Notes: generated by a model not told the origin, from the letters alone. A stretch of DNA of 36,744 bases from Microbacterium sp. CPCC 204701 (GCF_004010105.1 NZ_RRYE01000007.1:1-36744), one strand, 5' to 3'. Positions 1 to 8,696 are shown, numbered from the stretch's first letter. Numbers and translations: made by a program.

Positions 1-263
1 CCGCGACGGCGGTGCATGCGCGCGTAGCCGACCGCCTGGTGCACCATTGCTTGCTCGTTGCGCGCCTGGTGATACGGCATCAGGTCCGGCTGCTCGGCGT
101 TGAACTGCTTGAGCGCCTGACCGATGCCGGCCACGTTGCCGTGGCCGAAGATGCCGAACATTCCCGGGACCGTCCGCTCACGGAGGTCGCCGTCCACGGT
201 CCACTGATGCGCCAGGAACTCCACGAGCGCCTGGCTGACCGTCATCCGTCTCGTCGCGCCCAT
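1..263 (-). CDS. iolD: IolD, N-terminal part (cut by window edge)
   Basis: This is the first 87 or so residues of 3D-(3,5/4)-trihydroxycyclohexane-1,2-dione hydrolase, the thiamine-diphosphate enzyme that opens the inositol ring. The visible part contains MFGIFGHGNVAGIGQAL and then YHQARNEQAMVHQAVGYAR, the usual N-terminal ThDP-domain signature of IolD, including the E of the RNEQ segment that would contact the cofactor. The ATG at 263 overlaps the iolB stop by one base (TGATG), and AGGAAGG lies about 9 nt upstream. An alternative start is the ATG at 245 (MTVSQ). The gene runs off the left end, so its length and C-terminus are unknown. It is the last visible gene of the inositol operon. Confidence 0.9.
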   Translation of the reverse strand, partial: MGATRRMTVSQALVEFLAHQWTVDGDLRERTVPGMFGIFGHGNVAGIGQALKQFNAEQPDLMPYHQARNEQAMVHQAVGYARMHRRR

Positions 264-1186
264 CAGCGGTCGCCTTCCTTGTCGTCCGTGTCGTTCGTGT
301 ACGGCAGCCGCTCGTCGAAGCTCTGCCCGGTCCAGGTGTCGCGCACCCACGCGTGCGCGGGATCGTCGCTGATCAGCCACTCCCGCTCGGGATCCGGCCC
401 GGCCATCACGTTCAGGTAGTACAGGTCGTACCCCGGGGCCGCGACCGCGGGGCCGTGGTAGCCGAAGGGAACGAGGGCGATGTCGCCGGTGCGCACCATC
501 GCGTTGATGTCGATCTCGCCCGCCGGCGACGAGTACGTGCTGAACATCCCGAACGAGGCCTCGGCCGCAGCATCCGATCCCGACACCGGCGCCGACTCGA
601 AGTAGTAGATCTCCTCCAGCCGCGACTCGTGGCCGGCCACGTGCTCGTCATGCTTGTGCGGCGGGTACGACGACCAGTTCTCGGCCGGCGTGATCACCTC
701 GCACACGATCAGCCGTGCCGCATCCAGCGCCTGCGGGGTTCCGAAGTTGTGCACCTGGCGGCTCGAACGGCCCGCGCCCCGCAGCTCGACCGGGATGTCG
801 GACGCCGGGATGTACACGGACGGCTTGACCGCATCGGTCGGCGACGTCGCGATCGCGACGCGCCCGACACCGTTCAGCACGGCGCTCGCGGCGGACGAGA
901 GGTAGAGCACGTCCGTCGGGCCGTCGAACACCGAAGCACGCCCCTTCAGACGCGTTGTCGTTGTCTCGGCGCCCTCGAAGCGGGCGACGGTGAACGAGCC
1001 CGACAACGGCACGATGATCCGTTCGACCCCGGTGGGCGCGAGCGTTAGCGAGTCGGTGCCCTTCAGTTCGGCGACCTGGATGCCGGTGTGCGCCCAGCCC
1101 GGAGTGTTCTCGTCGACGACGCTCTCCCAGCCGTCCCGGGCGAGCTCGCCGCGGCGGTGGAACCAACGCTGGTCCGAAGTGCTCAT
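263..1186 (-). CDS. iolB: 5-deoxy-glucuronate isomerase IolB
   Basis: IolB converts 5-deoxy-D-glucuronate, the product of IolD, to 2-deoxy-5-keto-D-gluconate in the cytoplasm. The 307-aa product has the two-cupin layout of the family. The metal-site stretch YPPHKHDE is followed about 15 residues later by LEEIYYFE, and near the C-terminus come GYHGP and a YYLNVMAGP segment typical of IolB. The start at 1186 (MSTSDQRWF) is preferred to an in-frame upstream ATG at 1243, because the extra 19 residues look non-coding and AGGA lies just before 1186. It lies 74 nt downstream of iolA and overlaps iolD by one base. Confidence 0.93.
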   Translation of the reverse strand: MSTSDQRWFHRRGELARDGWESVVDENTPGWAHTGIQVAELKGTDSLTLAPTGVERIIVPLSGSFTVARFEGAETTTTRLKGRASVFDGPTDVLYLSSAASAVLNGVGRVAIATSPTDAVKPSVYIPASDIPVELRGAGRSSRQVHNFGTPQALDAARLIVCEVITPAENWSSYPPHKHDEHVAGHESRLEEIYYFESAPVSGSDAAAEASFGMFSTYSSPAGEIDINAMVRTGDIALVPFGYHGPAVAAPGYDLYYLNVMAGPDPEREWLISDDPAHAWVRDTWTGQSFDERLPYTNDTDDKEGDR

Positions 1187-1260
1187 ATCCTGCTCTCGTC
1201 GTGAGGGAGGGGCGCCGCGGCCAAGATCGGAACTCCGCGGCACCCCGGTCTCTGTGTCAA

Positions 1261-2814
1261 TCAGTTATTCTGCGGGAACCCGAGGTTGATGCCGCCGTGC
1301 GTGGCAGGGTCGAGCCAGCGGCTGGTGATCGCCTTCTCGCGGGTAAAGAAGTCGAACCCGTGCACGCCGTAGGCCTTGGCATCGCCGAACAGCGACTTCT
1401 TCCACCCGCCGAAGGAGTGATAGGCGACGGGCACGGGGATGGGCACGTTGATGCCGATCATGCCGACCTGCACCTCGTTCTGGAACCGGCGGGCCGCTCC
1501 CCCGTCGTTGGTGAAGATCGCCGTGCCGTTGCCGAACTCGCCCGAGTTGATCAGGTCCAGGCCCTCGTCGTAGGAATCCACGCGCACGACCGATAGCACC
1601 GGTCCGAAGATCTCCTCCCGGTACGCGCGGCTGCTCGTGGGGATGTCGTCGATGAGCGTGGGGCCGAAGAAGAAGCCGTCCTCGTGCCCGTCGACCTGGA
1701 AGTTGCGGCCGTCGACGACGATCTTCGCACCGTCCTGCTCGGCGATGTCGACGTACGACGAGACCTTGGCGCGGTGGATGTCGGTGATGAGCGGGCCCAT
1801 GTCGGGCTCGACACCGTCCACTCCGGCGCCGTTGCCGATCTTGAGCTTGCCGATACGGTCCTGGATCTTCGCGATCAGGTCGTCGGCGACGGGCTCGACC
1901 GCGAGCACGACCGAGATGGCCATGCAGCGCTCGCCCGCAGCGCCGTAGCCGGCGTTGACGGCCTGGTCGGCGACGAGGTCGAGGTCCGCGTCGGGGAGGA
2001 CCAGCATGTGGTTCTTGGCGCCGCCGAGCGCCTGGACGCGCTTGCCGTGCTGCGAGGCGGTCTCGTAGATGTACTGCGCGATCGGGGTCGATCCGACGAA
2101 GCTGATGGCCTGAACGACCGGCGAGGTGAGCAGGCCGTCGACGGCGAGCTTGTCGCCCTGCAGCACCGTGAACACGCCGTCCGGCAGGCCTGCTTCCTTC
2201 CAGATCTGGGCGAGCCACAGTGCCGCCGAGGGGTCCTTCTCGGAGGGCTTCAGGACGACCGCGTTGCCGGCCGCGATCGCGATCGGCACGAACCACAGCG
2301 GCACCATCACCGGGAAGTTGAACGGCGAAATGACGCCGACGACGCCAAGGGGCTGCTTGAGTGAATAGACGTCGATGCCGGTCGACGCGTTCTCGCTGAA
2401 CGCGCCCTTGATCAGGTGGGGGAACCCGGTCGCCAACTCGACGACCTCCTGGCCGCGGAGGATTTCGCCCATTGCGTCGGAGAGCACCTTGCCGTGCTCC
2501 GCTGTAACGATCTCGGCGAGCTCCCGCTTGCGGGAGTTCAGCAGCTCGCGGAACGCGAACAGGACGGTCTGCCGCTTGGCGATCGAGTAGCCCTTCCAGG
2601 TCTCGTAGCCCCGCTGAGCTGAGGCGATCGCTTCGTCGATCTCGGCCTGGTCGGCCAGCGCGACTTCTGCCTGCACGGCGCCGGTGGCGGGGTTGTAGAC
2701 GGGAGCGGTGCGGCCCGAGGTGGACGGACGGGGCGCGCCGTCGATCCAGTGCGGAATGGTGCGCATGGCGTCCGCGGTGGCCTCGGTTGCCGAGGCGGTC
2801 TCGATGGTGCTCAT
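1261..2814 (-). CDS. iolA: CoA-acylating methylmalonate-semialdehyde dehydrogenase
   Basis: This 517-aa aldehyde dehydrogenase oxidises malonate or methylmalonate semialdehyde and releases acetyl- or propionyl-CoA; it is IolA in inositol breakdown and MmsA in valine breakdown. The catalytic Cys is about residue 297 in GAAGERCMA. The NAD-binding region contains SPFNFPVMVPLW and FVGSTPIAQYIY. The usual ALDH general-base Glu motif (ELGGK) is replaced by ALGGAKNH, as expected for the CoA-dependent subfamily. The C-terminal EEIFGPVLSVVR motif is present. GGAGG sits 6 nt before the ATG. It is third in the operon, 17 nt after the aldolase-like gene. Confidence 0.95.
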   Translation of the reverse strand: MSTIETASATEATADAMRTIPHWIDGAPRPSTSGRTAPVYNPATGAVQAEVALADQAEIDEAIASAQRGYETWKGYSIAKRQTVLFAFRELLNSRKRELAEIVTAEHGKVLSDAMGEILRGQEVVELATGFPHLIKGAFSENASTGIDVYSLKQPLGVVGVISPFNFPVMVPLWFVPIAIAAGNAVVLKPSEKDPSAALWLAQIWKEAGLPDGVFTVLQGDKLAVDGLLTSPVVQAISFVGSTPIAQYIYETASQHGKRVQALGGAKNHMLVLPDADLDLVADQAVNAGYGAAGERCMAISVVLAVEPVADDLIAKIQDRIGKLKIGNGAGVDGVEPDMGPLITDIHRAKVSSYVDIAEQDGAKIVVDGRNFQVDGHEDGFFFGPTLIDDIPTSSRAYREEIFGPVLSVVRVDSYDEGLDLINSGEFGNGTAIFTNDGGAARRFQNEVQVGMIGINVPIPVPVAYHSFGGWKKSLFGDAKAYGVHGFDFFTREKAITSRWLDPATHGGINLGFPQNN

Positions 2815-2831
2815 GTGTTTCCTCCGTTGGG

Positions 2832-3728
2832 TCAGAGATCGGTGTGGACGAGTCCGGCCGCGATGTCAACGGCGGCTGCGACGTCGTCGTCGGGCGGGTA
2901 GAGCAGCGTGCGGCCGACGGTGAGACCGCGCACGCCGGGTAGGGACAGCGCGTCTTCCCAGGCGGCGAACGTCTCGTCGGGGTCGACGCCGGAGTCCCCA
3001 CCGAGAAGCAGCGTGGGCATCGTGGTCGCGGCCATGACGCGTTCCATATCGTCGACGACCGGCAGCTTCATCCACGTGTTCGCGCTGGATGCGCCCAGGC
3101 CCGAGGCGATCGCGATCGACAAGATCACGGCATCCGTCGATAGGTCGTTGACCACGCGACCGTCAACCCGGTTGCTCAGGAAAGGCTCGAGCATGATGGG
3201 CAGTTTCACAGCCGATGCCTGCGTCACGGCGTCCGCCATCGCTTTGAGCGTCGAGACGGTGCCAGGATCGGCGAGATCGACACGCACCAGAGTTTTGGCG
3301 AAGTCGATCCCTGCGGCGACCATCGTCGGGACATCGTAGGCGGTCATGCGGTCATCCATCTCAAAGCTCGCGCCGCGCAGACCACCGCGGTTCATCGATC
3401 CGACGATGATCTTGTCGTCGAGCAGGCCGAGGGCGGCGAGATCGTCGATGATGTCGGGGGTCCCGAGCACCCCGTCGACTCCTGGACGGCTGAGCGCGGT
3501 CGCGAGCCGGTCGAGCAGCTCATAGCGGTCGGCCATCGCGGTCGGGTTCTTGCCGACCGCGAGTGCGCCGCGGGCGGGGTGATCGGCGGCCACGATGAAG
3601 AGCCGGCCGTCGCCGCGAAGGACCTCGCGGCGACGACGCGCTGTCAAGGCCGTGGTGATCGACTGGGGCCGGGCGGCGCGGATCTCGCGAAGGCTTGCGA
3701 AGTCGTCGGCGGTGAGGAACTGCATCAT
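2832..3728 (-). CDS. Cgl0158-type (beta/alpha)8-barrel aldolase in the iol operon
   Basis: This 298-aa protein resembles the deoxyribose-phosphate-aldolase-like (Cgl0158-type) barrel proteins encoded in actinobacterial inositol operons. Recognisable stretches are FIVAADHPARGALAVG, GVLGTPDIIDDLA, GSMNRGGLRG and TLLLGGDSG near the C-terminus. No classical IolJ is visible here, so it probably supplies the final aldol cleavage of 2-deoxy-5-keto-gluconate 6-phosphate to malonate semialdehyde and dihydroxyacetone phosphate; that is inference from position. The start at 3728 gives an ATGA overlap with iolC; the adjacent ATG at 3725 is equally possible. The in-frame extension to 3878 lies inside iolC and is rejected. 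Confidence 0.8.
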   Translation of the reverse strand: MMQFLTADDFASLREIRAARPQSITTALTARRRREVLRGDGRLFIVAADHPARGALAVGKNPTAMADRYELLDRLATALSRPGVDGVLGTPDIIDDLAALGLLDDKIIVGSMNRGGLRGASFEMDDRMTAYDVPTMVAAGIDFAKTLVRVDLADPGTVSTLKAMADAVTQASAVKLPIMLEPFLSNRVDGRVVNDLSTDAVILSIAIASGLGASSANTWMKLPVVDDMERVMAATTMPTLLLGGDSGVDPDETFAAWEDALSLPGVRGLTVGRTLLYPPDDDVAAAVDIAAGLVHTDL

Positions 3729-4684
3729 CGGGAGGCTCCCGTCTCCAAGATGGATTCGACCTCTTCCGTGGTCGGCATCGCCGTCGAGCACTCCAGCCGC
3801 GACGCGACAAGGGCACCAGCGACATTCGCGAACCTCAGGATGCGCTCGAGACCCCACGCCGAGAGCAGCCCGTGGCACAGAGCGCCGCCGAATGCGTCAC
3901 CGGCGCCCAGGCCGTTGACGACATCGACCCAGTAAGGCGGCACGACGACGGACTCACCCCGAGTCTTGGCGAGAACTCCCTTAGGCCCCTGCTTCACGAT
4001 CGCAAGCTGCACGCCGCGATCGAGCAGCGCGTCGGCGGCACGATCGGGATCAGTCTCGCCGACGGCGACCTCGCACTCCTCGCGATTGCCGACCGCGATG
4101 GTCGCGTACTCGAGAACCCGCGACACTTCGACGCTCGCCTCGGCCGGGTCGGGCCAGAACATCGGCCGGTAGTCGAGGTCGAAGATCGTGTGCCCGCTGT
4201 GGCGCGCCTGCAGCGCGGCGTGGTGTGCGGCCCGACTGGGCTCCTGGCTGAGTCCGGTCGCCGTGAACCAGAAGATGCGGGCGGACCGGATCGCATCCAT
4301 GTCGAGGTCGGTGTGTGCGACGTTGAGATCAGGCGCTTTGGGTTCCCGGTAGAAGTAAAGCGGGAAGTCGTCCGGGGGGAAGATCTCGCAGAACGTGACC
4401 GGCGTCCTCAGCGTTTCGTCCACCCGCACGTAGCGGTTGTCGACACCGAGGCGATCGAGCTCGGCGAGCAGGTAGCGACCGAAGGGGTCGTCGCCGACGC
4501 CGGCGATGAGGGCCGCCCGGTGACCGTAGCGGGCCGCGGCGACACTGACGTTCGCGGCGCTGCCGCCCAGGAACTTGCCGAACGTCTGCACGTCCTGGAG
4601 CCCGACTCCCGATTGGAGCGGGTAGATATCGACGCCGAGCCGGCCGAAGGCCAGGACGTCGGGGGAAGGAGGGTTCTCGGTCAT
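3725..4684 (-). CDS. iolC: 5-dehydro-2-deoxygluconokinase IolC
   Basis: PfkB/ribokinase-family sugar kinase of 319 aa that phosphorylates 2-deoxy-5-keto-D-gluconate at C6. The N-terminal GGSAANVSVAAARYG (about residues 40-54) and the C-terminal NGLGAGDAFGG motif, with Asp263 as the expected catalytic base, are both intact. It is the first gene of the minus-strand inositol operon and overlaps the next gene by four bases. A divergent promoter region with two operator-like elements lies directly upstream, so repression by the neighbouring GntR protein is likely. Confidence 0.93.
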   Translation of the reverse strand: MTENPPSPDVLAFGRLGVDIYPLQSGVGLQDVQTFGKFLGGSAANVSVAAARYGHRAALIAGVGDDPFGRYLLAELDRLGVDNRYVRVDETLRTPVTFCEIFPPDDFPLYFYREPKAPDLNVAHTDLDMDAIRSARIFWFTATGLSQEPSRAAHHAALQARHSGHTIFDLDYRPMFWPDPAEASVEVSRVLEYATIAVGNREECEVAVGETDPDRAADALLDRGVQLAIVKQGPKGVLAKTRGESVVVPPYWVDVVNGLGAGDAFGGALCHGLLSAWGLERILRFANVAGALVASRLECSTAMPTTEEVESILETGASR

Positions 4685-4824
4685 ACTCCGCTGTACAACT
4701 CTCTCATCTTAGTTACACCGAATGTCCTAACAATAGCACAAGCGTCTGGGAACAGGCACATCCGGGAGATTGTTGACAAAGCCCTCTTCCAAGTAATATT
4801 GTCGATACATTCGGAGGAGTTGAC
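4685..4824. promoter_or_regulatory. Divergent iolC / iolR-like promoter and operator region
   Basis: The 140-bp gap between divergent genes holds a plus-strand promoter candidate: TTGACA at 4773-4778 with TATTGT at 4797-4802 (18-bp spacer) or TAATAT at 4794-4799. GGAGG at 4813-4817 serves the GTG at 4825. Two copies of an 18-bp element face each other: CCGAATGTCCTAACAATA at 4718-4735, and its partner at 4797-4814, which as reverse complement is CCGAATGTATCGACAATA (14 of 18 identical). The first contains TGTCCTAACA, which fits the consensus I recall for Corynebacterium glutamicum IolR (KGWCHTRACA). The second overlaps the regulator's own -10, suggesting autoregulation. Confidence 0.65.
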
Positions 4825-5595
4825 GTGGAGACATTGACGGAGACGACGGGCGTCTGGCCGGAGGAGTTGTTCCACGACCTGGACAGGACGGGGCCGATTC
4901 CGCTGTACTTCCAGATCTCCAGTCGGCTCATCGAGGCCATTCACTCCGGGGCGATCCCCGCCGGCGCGCGCCTTGAGAACGAGATCGCGATCAGCCAGCG
5001 GCTGGGGCTCTCCCGGCCGACCGTGCGCCGTGCCATCCAGGAACTCGTTGACCGTGGCTTGCTGGTGCGCCGCCGCGGCATCGGCACGCAGGTCGTGCAG
5101 GGTCAGGTGACCCGGCCGGTGGAGCTGACAAGCCTCTTCGAAGATCTGCAGAGCTCGAAGCATGCCCCCGGCACGACGGTGCTGACTCACGAGGTGATTC
5201 CGGCGACGGACACGGCGGCAGCTCGACTGGGCGTTCCCGCTGGCGCCGACGTTCTCCACATCCGGCGCCGGCGCACCTCCGACGGGACTCCGATGGCCAT
5301 CTTGGAGAACTACCTGCCTGCCGACCTCGCGGACATCACTCGGGAGCAGTTGGAGGAGCGCGGCCTGTATCAGCTGCTGCGCAGCCGAGGCACGACGATT
5401 CGGGTTGCCAATCAGAAGATCGGCGCACGGCGCGCGCATGACGACGAGGGGCGGCTCCTCGACATCGACCGCAACGGTCCGGTGCTGCAGATGGAGCGAG
5501 TCGCGTTCGACAACTCCGGACGGGCGATCGAGTACGGGGTGCACATCTACCGGCCCGACCTGTACAGCTTCGAGACGACCCTGGTCGCGCGTTGA
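4825..5595 (+). CDS. GntR/HutC-family regulator (IolR-like)
   Basis: This 256-aa regulator has an N-terminal GntR winged helix (about residues 25-95, containing LENEIAISQRLGLSRPTVRRA and RRRGIGTQVVQ) and a C-terminal UTRA effector domain (about 105-250, ending VHIYRPDLYSFE). UTRA domains bind small sugar-like ligands. It starts at GTG 4825 with GGAGG seven bases upstream. Divergence from iolC and the paired operator-like elements between them make it the probable repressor of the inositol operon, with an inositol-pathway intermediate as inducer (inference). The name iolR is avoided only because the assignment rests on context. Confidence 0.9.
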   Translation: METLTETTGVWPEELFHDLDRTGPIPLYFQISSRLIEAIHSGAIPAGARLENEIAISQRLGLSRPTVRRAIQELVDRGLLVRRRGIGTQVVQGQVTRPVELTSLFEDLQSSKHAPGTTVLTHEVIPATDTAAARLGVPAGADVLHIRRRRTSDGTPMAILENYLPADLADITREQLEERGLYQLLRSRGTTIRVANQKIGARRAHDDEGRLLDIDRNGPVLQMERVAFDNSGRAIEYGVHIYRPDLYSFETTLVAR

Positions 5596-5722
5596 CGAGA
5601 CCGCGCTGCCCGCGCGGGCGGTGTGCATCCGGTCGAGAAAACGACCAGCCGCGTACCCGATGCACTTCCCGCGGGCAAGGCTGTTCGCGGGCGCGCGGAG
5701 CGCCGGCCGGTGGAGGCCCGTC

Positions 5723-6691
5723 TTAGTCCGCACGGCTAGCCCGGAACTGGTCGACGCGGCCGCCGATCAGCCACTCAGTGACCACGAGGCGCTGGGAGTC
5801 CCCCGCAAGACCGTGCGGGCTGTGCAGGGCGCCGTCCAGCCGAGGCCGCTTCATGCCGCCTCGCTCGTCCCGATCGTTGGGCCATGCATCCCGAGTGGGG
5901 CTCTGCCGTGAGCGTGCGTAGTGCCCGACGTACCGGTCGCCCTCGAAGATCGCGAGACCGCCGAACAGTTCCGTGACAAGCAACCAATCACCTAGGACCA
6001 GCAGGCTCGACGGGCTCGTGAGCGGGGCATCCAAAACCGCGGAGGCGACACCGTCCTCGAGCACCACGATGCGCCGATTGGTGCGGTCGGCGACCAGCAC
6101 CTGGTCATTGCGCGCGGCCAGACCATGAGGGGTGTCGAAGCGGGTGCCGGTCTCGCTGCCGTCGACGGTGCGCCGGTAGGTGCCGTCGACATACTGGTGC
6201 ACAAGGCTGGTCTCGTAGCCGTCTGCGACCCACAGCGACCCTTCGGCTGCCCGGCAGATGGACGTCGGCTGCCAATGCGTCGATGCGTATGCGGCGATGT
6301 CGGGGCAGGACAGTTCTTGCACCACCTGCCCGTCGAGATCGACCCGTACCACGGATCCTCGTTCGCGGTGGTGGGCGTAGTCGGGGTGGTCCGGTTCGAA
6401 ACGGTGACCGTTGTTCACCAGCCAGAGCGTCTCGCCGTCAGCACCGTCCTCCCGGACGATGGTGTGCATCTCCAGCACCGGAACGTCGATCGTTCTCACG
6501 GTTCCGCGAGAGTCGAAGAACAGCAGACGCCGGCCCTGCGGGTGCGCGACGACGACCGTGTCGTCTTCCAGCAGAGCGCATCCGGAGTGCATCCACCCGT
6601 CCGTGGCGGGAAACGGACCCGGCGGATCGGCGGGGACGTACTCGACGCCGGCGATCTCCAGCCGGTCAAGGTCCACGATCGGCGTCGTCAT
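5723..6691 (-). CDS. NHL/SMP-30-like beta-propeller protein
   Basis: A 322-aa protein with no signal peptide, built of repeated propeller blades. Typical strand motifs recur: ETLWLVNNGHRF, GSLWVADGYE, TPHGLAARNDQVLVADRTNRRIVVLE and HSPHGLAGDSQRLVVTEW, each a variant of the NHL pattern PxGhxh...hhhaD..N.rh. Such propellers act as lactonases, lyases or scaffolds, so the reaction cannot be stated. It overlaps the upstream IolE-like gene by four bases (ATGA) and is the last gene of the ABC/MDR operon, which suggests it handles a lactone or other intermediate of that pathway. Confidence 0.75.
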   Translation of the reverse strand: MTTPIVDLDRLEIAGVEYVPADPPGPFPATDGWMHSGCALLEDDTVVVAHPQGRRLLFFDSRGTVRTIDVPVLEMHTIVREDGADGETLWLVNNGHRFEPDHPDYAHHRERGSVVRVDLDGQVVQELSCPDIAAYASTHWQPTSICRAAEGSLWVADGYETSLVHQYVDGTYRRTVDGSETGTRFDTPHGLAARNDQVLVADRTNRRIVVLEDGVASAVLDAPLTSPSSLLVLGDWLLVTELFGGLAIFEGDRYVGHYARSRQSPTRDAWPNDRDERGGMKRPRLDGALHSPHGLAGDSQRLVVTEWLIGGRVDQFRASRAD

Positions 6692-7551
6692 TGCGCTTCC
6701 AGGAAGGCGATGCTGGTGGACATGTTCTCGAAGGGGTCCTGTCGCGGTCCCGTCCCCTCCTCGAGGAGACGGATGTCCTGCTCGATGACCACGGTGCCGT
6801 CGTACGACCGGTACGCGGCAAGGATCGCGGTCAGGTCGAGGTCGCCGCGGCCCAGGGGCGTGAACACGCCTTCACCGACTGCCTCGGCCCATCCGATGGT
6901 CCCGTCGATGAGTCGCTCGGCGACCCGGTAGTCGATGTCCTTCAGGTGCACGTGCACGGTCCGGTCGGCGATAAGCCGGGCGACATGCACGGGGTCGGCA
7001 CCGGCGGCGGCGATATGCCCGGCGTCGTAGCAGAACCCGACCGTGGTGTTGGCCAGCACGCGCTGGATGTCCTGCTCGTTCTCGACAGCGGTGCCGACGT
7101 GCGGGTGCAGGGCCACTGTCACCCCGGCTTCACCGGCGATGTCGGTGATCTCGTCGAGCCCCGCCTCCAGGTACCCCCATTGCTGCTCCGTGAGTCGCAC
7201 GCCGGACTCGAAGTCGCCCGTCGGCCCGGCTGCCCCGATCGTGCTGATCGGGGCGCCCAGGTCGGCGAGGAACCGCACGGCGTCACGGAAACGAGCGAGC
7301 TCGACGGTGCGATCACGCTGCGCGAGGTTGACGGGCACCCACCCGGCGGCGGGGCGAAGACCCGCCCCCTCGAAGTACGCGCGCGCTGCCGCCGCATCCT
7401 CGGGGAACAGCCCGGGCTGGTACTCCATCGCGGTCAGTCCGAGCTTGCGCACCTCCCGGATGATGCGCCCGGCGTCCAGCATCCGGCCCCACCCAGGAAG
7501 GTAGTTGATCCCCCACGACACAGGCTGTGCTGCGATCCGGTCCCGCTGCAT
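6688..7551 (-). CDS. IolE-like inosose dehydratase / sugar isomerase-epimerase
   Basis: A 287-aa AP-endonuclease-2-type TIM barrel close to inosose dehydratase (IolE). Family-typical stretches in order are SWGINYLPGWG at the N-terminus, MEYQPGLFP, HPHVGTAVENEQDI, CYDAGHIAAAGADP, VHVHLKDID, GVFTPLGRGDLD and VVIEQDI. These hold the Glu, Asp, His and Glu residues expected to bind the divalent metal. IolE dehydrates scyllo-inosose; relatives epimerise keto-sugars. The gene is in a separate LacI-associated ABC operon, not next to iolBCAD, so it may act on another cyclitol or keto-sugar. GGAG lies nine nucleotides before the ATG. Confidence 0.82.
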   Translation of the reverse strand: MQRDRIAAQPVSWGINYLPGWGRMLDAGRIIREVRKLGLTAMEYQPGLFPEDAAAARAYFEGAGLRPAAGWVPVNLAQRDRTVELARFRDAVRFLADLGAPISTIGAAGPTGDFESGVRLTEQQWGYLEAGLDEITDIAGEAGVTVALHPHVGTAVENEQDIQRVLANTTVGFCYDAGHIAAAGADPVHVARLIADRTVHVHLKDIDYRVAERLIDGTIGWAEAVGEGVFTPLGRGDLDLTAILAAYRSYDGTVVIEQDIRLLEEGTGPRQDPFENMSTSIAFLEAQ

Positions 7552-7584
7552 ATTCGCTCTCCTCTGGGACTCGTGCTGGCCGGG

Positions 7585-8595
7585 TCAGATGGTGACGATG
7601 GCCTTGATGACGGTGCCGCCGCGGATCTCGTCGAGCTTTCCGGGCAGGTCCTCGAGGCTGTACACGTGGGAGGCGATCGGCGAGAAGTCGATGATGCCGG
7701 ACTCGATGAGACGGATCGCGTCGGGGAAGCTCTGCTGGCCCACGAAGCTGCCGATCAGTCGAAGCTCCTTCTCGGTGATGAGGTGCTGCTTGATCGGTGC
7801 TTCGGCGTTCGTGTTGATGCCGAACAGGATGATCCGGGCCTGACGTCCTGCGATGTCCAGTGCGACTGGAAGCTGGGATCCGACCGCGTCGACGACGACG
7901 TCTGCGCCACCGGGCAGCAGCGTGGAGATCTCGATGGCCGTGTTCACCTGGGTCGGGTCGATGCGGTGCGTCGCACCCATCTGGACCGCGACGTCGCCGC
8001 GCCACTGCGACGGCTCGACGACGATGACCTGCCCCGCGCCGGCGGCCTTCAGCAGCGCGACGTACAGCAGGCCGATCGCGCCGGCGCCGAGGACGACGAC
8101 GTTTTCGCCCGGAGTGAGGGCGATCTTCTTCACCGCCGCGTACACGCAGGCCAGCGGCTCGGTGAGAGCGGCGATCTCCAGCGGAACATCCTTGCTGATC
8201 GGGATGCAGGCGGTGTCGGGCATGACCGCGACCTCGGCGAGGCCACCGTTGTCGAAGACGCCGTGCACCTTCGAGTTCTGGCAGTGGTTGGGGGCGCCTT
8301 CGAGGCAGTACTTGCATGCGCCACAGGTCACGATCGGGCGGACCGCGACCCGGTCCCCGGGCTTCACATTGGTCACCTGCGACCCGGTCTCGAGCACCTC
8401 GGCGACGAACTCGTGGCCGAGGATCGCGCCGATCGTCGCGGGATGTGTGGGCGGGTCGTGGAGGATGTGCAGGTCGGTGCCGCAGATACCGCACGCGAGC
8501 GGCTTCAGCTTGACGTCGTGGCTGCTCTCGAGCTGGGGCTCGGCGGTGTCGGTGACGGTGAGGACGCCGACGTTCTCGAATACTGCTGCCTTCAT
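7585..8595 (-). CDS. Zinc-dependent MDR dehydrogenase (polyol/cyclitol type)
   Basis: A 336-aa medium-chain dehydrogenase. Catalytic-zinc residues are in CGICGTD and GHEF. The structural-zinc site is CGACKYC followed by seven residues and a Cys (C-x2-C-x2-C-x7-C). The Rossmann motif is VVLGAGAIGLL. It likely oxidises a secondary hydroxyl of the transported sugar or cyclitol with NAD(P), and the IolE-like enzyme encoded next could then act on the ketone. GAAGGA precedes the ATG at 8595. The longer reading frame continuing to 9378 lies inside the permease gene and is discarded. It is separated from the permease by 101 nt holding a short hairpin. Confidence 0.88.
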   Translation of the reverse strand: MKAAVFENVGVLTVTDTAEPQLESSHDVKLKPLACGICGTDLHILHDPPTHPATIGAILGHEFVAEVLETGSQVTNVKPGDRVAVRPIVTCGACKYCLEGAPNHCQNSKVHGVFDNGGLAEVAVMPDTACIPISKDVPLEIAALTEPLACVYAAVKKIALTPGENVVVLGAGAIGLLYVALLKAAGAGQVIVVEPSQWRGDVAVQMGATHRIDPTQVNTAIEISTLLPGGADVVVDAVGSQLPVALDIAGRQARIILFGINTNAEAPIKQHLITEKELRLIGSFVGQQSFPDAIRLIESGIIDFSPIASHVYSLEDLPGKLDEIRGGTVIKAIVTI

Positions 8596-8636
8596 GGGGT
8601 GTTCCTTCGATCTACTGAGGGATGACGCGGCACCCA

Positions 8637-8657
8637 TGGACGCCAGGGAGGCGTCCA
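8637..8657. other. Intercistronic stem-loop, permease / MDR gene
   Basis: TGGACGCC at 8637-8644 pairs perfectly with GGCGTCCA at 8650-8657 across a five-base loop. There is no T-run. It sits in the 101-nt gap between two same-strand genes of one probable operon, so partial termination or an mRNA processing/stability role is more likely than a full stop. Confidence 0.45.
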
Positions 8658-8696
8658 CGGGGCCGTCTGTTCGATGCCGGTTGCTGGTGTGCGGGG

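Noticed and set aside
5596-5722. Terminator between gntR and the NHL gene
   Set aside because: GCCCGCGCGGGC is a loop-free palindrome and other stems are short; nothing strong enough to call.
6283-8625. 780-codon plus-strand open frame
   Set aside because: It lies opposite the NHL, IolE-like and MDR genes and has the composition of an antisense GC-rich frame; it has no ribosome site and no domain.
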